From assembly GCA_018657375.1 (NCBI GenBank), contig JABHXI010000021.1:1-6250 (forward strand): 6,250 bases of DNA. The letters run 5' to 3'. This document shows, piece by piece, positions 4,621 through 6,250 of the stretch. The notes beneath the pieces are model-generated. The model searched no databases and was not told the origin of the DNA. It worked only from the letters and a program-made list of their open reading frames with translations. The position numbers were made by a program, and so were the translations under genes. How positions within the stretch are numbered: the first letter of the stretch is position 1; each line of letters starts with the position of its first letter. This stretch comes from Candidatus Nitrosopumilus sp. (lineage in GTDB: Archaea > Thermoproteota > Nitrososphaeria > Nitrososphaerales > Nitrosopumilaceae).

Positions 4621-4842
4621 ATGAGATCAGGGATCACATTAATTATTATCGGTGTCTGTATGTTTGGTGCAGGATTAATTTTATTTTATTTTATGGAAGT
4701 TACAGATGATGAGATTTTAGAAAATATAAGAAACATGGGCACATTTGTAGGGCTAAGCGGAATGGGAGTGACACTGGCAGGAATTTTACTGTATTTGATC
4801 AATAAAAATACAGAACCAATTAAAGAAAATTATGACACTTAA
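4621..4842 (+). CDS. Small membrane protein with two transmembrane helices
   Basis: 73 residues from an ATG with a good AGGAG site. Helix 1 spans about residues 4-25 (SGITLIIIGVCMFGAGLILF). An acidic, polar loop follows (EVTDDEILENIRN), then helix 2 at about 40-61 (MGTFVGLSGMGVTLAGILLY), and a short polar tail, NKNTEPIKENYDT. Both helices are Gly-rich, with GxxxG-like spacing that often supports tight helix packing, so oligomerisation or binding to a larger membrane partner is possible. One Cys (C13) lies within helix 1. No family is recognised and no enzymatic motif is visible. The next gene is 64 bases downstream on the same strand with no visible ribosome site, so co-transcription is uncertain. 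Confidence 0.75.
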   Translation: MRSGITLIIIGVCMFGAGLILFYFMEVTDDEILENIRNMGTFVGLSGMGVTLAGILLYLINKNTEPIKENYDT

Positions 4843-4906
4843 AACAGATTACCAAAAAGAGTCCATAAATTAAAAAATTGGGTAAACAAATTATAATAAT
4901 AAAAAA

Positions 4907-5347
4907 ATGAATATTTTAGAAATGTCTGAAAAATCATGGATTGGCGGAATTTACTTAAAAGAAGAAGGAGGTTATGAAATTATTTTAGCATGTTTAAACC
5001 ACTATAAAAAAAGATTACAGACTATTGGTTCAAGTCCAGAATTAAAAGAAGCAGCAGCAATGTTTGCCCCACTGCTACAATCAACTGCAAGGAAAAAAAT
5101 TCCAATTATTGACGAGGTAAAAGGAAAAATCCATAAAGGTTTACTGGGTTTAATTTCAATTCAATCACTAGAACAGGATTTAGAAGTGTTACAGAAGGCA
5201 TTAGAGTGTCGTAAAGCAGACATTCTAAAATCTGAAGAAACAGGTGCGGAATATTTTATCAAATTAATAGGCAACATCCAAGACGCAAAAAAAGATAACG
5301 AATTAATCGAAAAAGCACTGATAAAAATTAACCAACGTTCAGAATAG
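4907..5347 (+). CDS. Helical protein of unknown function (146 aa)
   Basis: ATG start preceded by an A/T-only stretch and no ribosome site; the next in-frame Met (MSEKSW, residue 6) is an alternative start. The N-terminus (SWIGGIYLKEEGGYEIIL) is followed by an almost wholly helical protein: ACLNHYKKRLQTIG, ELKEAAAMFAPLLQSTARKK, a short basic stretch (VKGKIHKGLLGL), SLEQDLEVLQKALECRKADI and NELIEKALIKINQ. The last helices have coiled-coil character. Two cysteines (residues 29 and 99) are isolated. There is no membrane segment. The length and clean helical pattern suggest a helical bundle, but I do not recognise it. The stop is 2 bases from the stop of the convergent minus-strand gene. Confidence 0.75.
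   Translation: MNILEMSEKSWIGGIYLKEEGGYEIILACLNHYKKRLQTIGSSPELKEAAAMFAPLLQSTARKKIPIIDEVKGKIHKGLLGLISIQSLEQDLEVLQKALECRKADILKSEETGAEYFIKLIGNIQDAKKDNELIEKALIKINQRSE
5287..5293 (-). terminator. Possible U-tract terminator for the 5350-5840 genes
   Basis: Seven T on the minus strand, about 57 bases past the minus-strand stop at 5350 and inside the opposing gene. A chance run is possible in this AT-rich DNA. Confidence 0.35.
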
Positions 5348-5349
5348 AA

Positions 5350-5580
5350 CTACAGTCCTTGAACATACCAGTCAAAATAAGGTAAAAGCAACTTGCATTG
5401 TTTTTTCTTCTCAGATTCATTTGTAAGAACAGTTATTTTTTGGATCTTACCTTTAAGGTAGTCAATTGTTATAGAGCTTCTAAATTCAAGCATGATTTCA
5501 TTAATCACTTTTAAAAATTCGTCAGAAGACACGTTATCAAAATCTTGCAAAATACGGTTAACTTTAATTTCTAAAGACAT
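5350..5580 (-). CDS. Small protein of unknown function (76 aa)
   Basis: ATG at 5580, TAG at 5350-5352. It is a mostly helical acidic/basic protein: EIKVNRILQDFDNV, then SDEFLKVINEIMLEFRSSI, a basic helix (YLKGKIQKITVL) and a C-terminal segment rich in Lys and Leu ending in aromatic residues (LLPYFDWYVQGL). One Cys precedes that ending. No membrane helix or known motif. It lies 32 bases behind the 5613-5840 gene on the same strand; an AT-rich TATA-like element in that gap could give it its own leaderless transcript. It meets the plus-strand helical protein gene tail to tail with a 2-base gap. Function unknown. Confidence 0.7.
   Translation of the reverse strand: MSLEIKVNRILQDFDNVSSDEFLKVINEIMLEFRSSITIDYLKGKIQKITVLTNESEKKKQCKLLLPYFDWYVQGL
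5401..5406 (+). terminator. Possible U-tract terminator for the 4907-5347 gene
   Basis: Six T on the plus strand, followed by CTTCT, about 53 bases past the plus-strand stop and inside the opposing minus-strand gene. Confidence 0.35.
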
Positions 5581-5601
5581 ACTAAAAATTATATCTACAT
5601 G

Positions 5602-5612
5602 TTTTATTAATT
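5602..5612 (-). promoter_or_regulatory. Possible TATA box for the 5350-5580 gene
   Basis: The minus strand reads AAATTAATAAA, about 22-32 bases before the ATG at 5580 and directly after the stop of the upstream gene. It fits a leaderless start, but T/A-rich spacers make such matches common. Confidence 0.35.
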
Positions 5613-5840
5613 TTAAACGACATCGTCATCATCCCAGGTTAAACGAAACTTGCCAGTAACTCTAAACATGTTAAATTTTGAACCATTTTTAAAAACTAAT
5701 TTGTATAATTTTTGTGCCGTGTCCTCCACCTCTAAAATCACATTGTCTTTCTGAGTTTGAAAAACTATGGGGTTGTTTGAAATCTGCTTCCATTCAGGTT
5801 CATCAAAATCCATATAAAATTTGGTGTACAGCAATCCCAT
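5613..5840 (-). CDS. Small probable beta-rich protein of unknown function (75 aa)
   Basis: ATG at 5840, TAA at 5613-5615. The first residues (GLLYTKFYMDFDEPEWK) are followed by alternating hydrophobic/polar stretches that read as beta strands: PIVFQTQ, NVILEVED, KLYKLVFKNG, KFNMFRVTGKFRLTW. It ends with four Asp and two Val, an acidic tail that could bind cations or a basic partner. There are no cysteines and no membrane helix, and the small all-beta pattern is OB- or SH3-like only in a loose sense. A TATA box centred about 27 bases before the ATG supports this start over the internal Met10. It is the middle of three tandem minus-strand genes. Function unknown. Confidence 0.68.
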   Translation of the reverse strand: MGLLYTKFYMDFDEPEWKQISNNPIVFQTQKDNVILEVEDTAQKLYKLVFKNGSKFNMFRVTGKFRLTWDDDDVV

Positions 5841-5861
5841 ATGATTACCAGTAATAACCCC

Positions 5862-5873
5862 GAATAAATAACT
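5862..5873 (-). promoter_or_regulatory. Probable TATA box for the 5613-5840 gene
   Basis: The minus strand reads AGTTATTTATTC, centred about 27 bases before the ATG at 5840, the textbook position for a leaderless archaeal gene. Confidence 0.5.
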
Positions 5874-5906
5874 AGTTGAAATTTCGTTATGGATAAAATA
5901 GCATCA

Positions 5907-6053
5907 CTAGCGAAATAATTCTAATTCCTGCAGGAGTTTACTCATCGAGTGCTTCCACCGTCTCATGGCATCAATGTCATGAGGTCGGTTATCCTCCAAA
6001 AATTTTTTCTCTTTTAGTAATTCAGCATATCGCTTATTATCAACTCGAACCAT
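5907..6053 (-). CDS. Very small basic protein (48 aa)
   Basis: ATG at 6053, TAG at 5907-5909; an in-frame stop lies just upstream at 6066-6068, so the start is well bounded. The translation is charged and helical: MVRVDNKRYAELLKEKKFLE, then DNRPHDIDAMRRWKHSMSKL, ending LQELELFR. It holds 11 Lys/Arg and 10 Asp/Glu, a Trp and no Cys. The protein-like composition, the upstream TATA-like elements and the fact that it fills an otherwise empty 333-base gap between genes support it as real, though a 48-codon frame can arise by chance. It is followed on the same strand by the 5613-5840 gene. A small helical binding protein is one possibility; function is unknown. Confidence 0.6.
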   Translation of the reverse strand: MVRVDNKRYAELLKEKKFLEDNRPHDIDAMRRWKHSMSKLLQELELFR

Positions 6054-6067
6054 TTTACATAAACTCT

Positions 6068-6090
6068 AAATTAAATGGGAATTTAAGTTC
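6068..6090 (-). promoter_or_regulatory. Possible promoter of the 48-residue gene
   Basis: Two TATA-like stretches on the minus strand, ATTTAATTT (6068-6076) and GAACTTAAAT (6081-6090), bracket the expected distance (about 20 and 33 bases) before the ATG at 6053. Which is used cannot be decided. Confidence 0.3.
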
Positions 6091-6135
6091 TAAAAACATG
6101 CATCGGCTTAAATCCAGAAATTCATGGTAAACTCT

Positions 6136-6145
6136 AGATATATTA
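6136..6145 (+). promoter_or_regulatory. Probable TATA box for the gene starting at 6174
   Basis: AGATATATTA, centred near 6140. Transcription would start near 6166-6168, giving a very short leader before the ATG at 6174. Confidence 0.45.
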
Positions 6146-6173
6146 GAAAATAAAAACTGCAGTATTTATCGAA

Positions 6174-6250
6174 ATGACAATAAAACACGATGATAGAATA
6201 TTGGAATTATCGGCTCAATGGATCAGCATGGAGGACATAATTAAAGAGCA
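6174..6250 (+). CDS. Start of an unidentified gene (3' end outside window)
   Basis: ATG at 6174 opens a frame that stays open for 25 codons to the window edge: MTIKHDDRILELSAQWIS and then MEDIIKE. The acidic, amphipathic helical start with a Trp looks like a soluble protein, and a TATA box about 34 bases upstream supports it as a real gene start. It is divergent from the 48-residue gene across a 120-base gap. There is too little sequence to name a family. Confidence 0.6.
   Translation, partial: MTIKHDDRILELSAQWISMEDIIKE

Noticed and set aside
1..6250. CRISPR arrays, tRNA genes, insertion sequences and large repeats
   Set aside because: No regularly spaced repeats, cloverleaf-like sequence, transposase motifs or long direct or inverted repeats were seen. 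Short AT-rich similarities are compositional.

Overview
The window looks like a stretch of chromosome from an ammonia-oxidising archaeon of the Nitrosopumilus/Nitrosarchaeum type (Nitrososphaerota). This is inferred from five things: strong AT richness with A-rich coding strands; TATA-like boxes about 25-30 bases before many start codons with no Shine-Dalgarno site (leaderless archaeal genes); very short intergenic gaps; U-tract endings without hairpins; and several proteins resembling small families I associate with these archaea (a DUF6659-like protein, a DUF5679-like zinc-ribbon relative, a polytopic membrane protein with CC and CPTC motifs). No rRNA, tRNA, CRISPR array, insertion sequence or prophage signature was seen.

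Layout. Bases 1-288 are the C-terminus of a TrkH-family potassium transporter. Next comes a polytopic cysteine-containing membrane protein (433-1152) whose reading frame continues upstream without a normal start codon. A small minus-strand gene (1142-1396) converges on it. A two-gene plus-strand operon (1475-1714 and 1720-2286) encodes a small unknown protein and a winged-helix protein, and meets a minus-strand PIN-like nuclease-fold gene (2283-2567) tail to tail. A plus-strand run follows: a zinc-ribbon relative that has lost its zinc ligands (2703-2939), a small winged-helix-like protein (2969-3259), and two overlapping genes for charged helical proteins (3332-3565, 3549-3755). Two minus-strand genes (3752-4105; 4128-4508, DUF6659-like) face that run. 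A two-helix membrane protein (4621-4842) and a helical protein of unknown function (4907-5347) are on the plus strand. Three tandem minus-strand genes (5350-5580, 5613-5840 and a 48-residue ORF at 5907-6053) follow, and another plus-strand gene starts at 6174 and leaves the window.

Apart from the transporter, this is a cluster of about 17 small genes (48-239 residues), mostly of unknown function. Strand switches are frequent, and four convergent gene pairs have stop codons that overlap or nearly touch. I see no shared pathway. The recognisable folds are two DNA-binding-like proteins, one PIN-like nuclease fold, one decayed zinc ribbon and two membrane proteins. The most notable points are the zinc-ribbon relative with all four expected metal ligands replaced, the missing start codon of the cysteine membrane protein, and the interlocking convergent stops. 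I found no convincing multi-gene new system.
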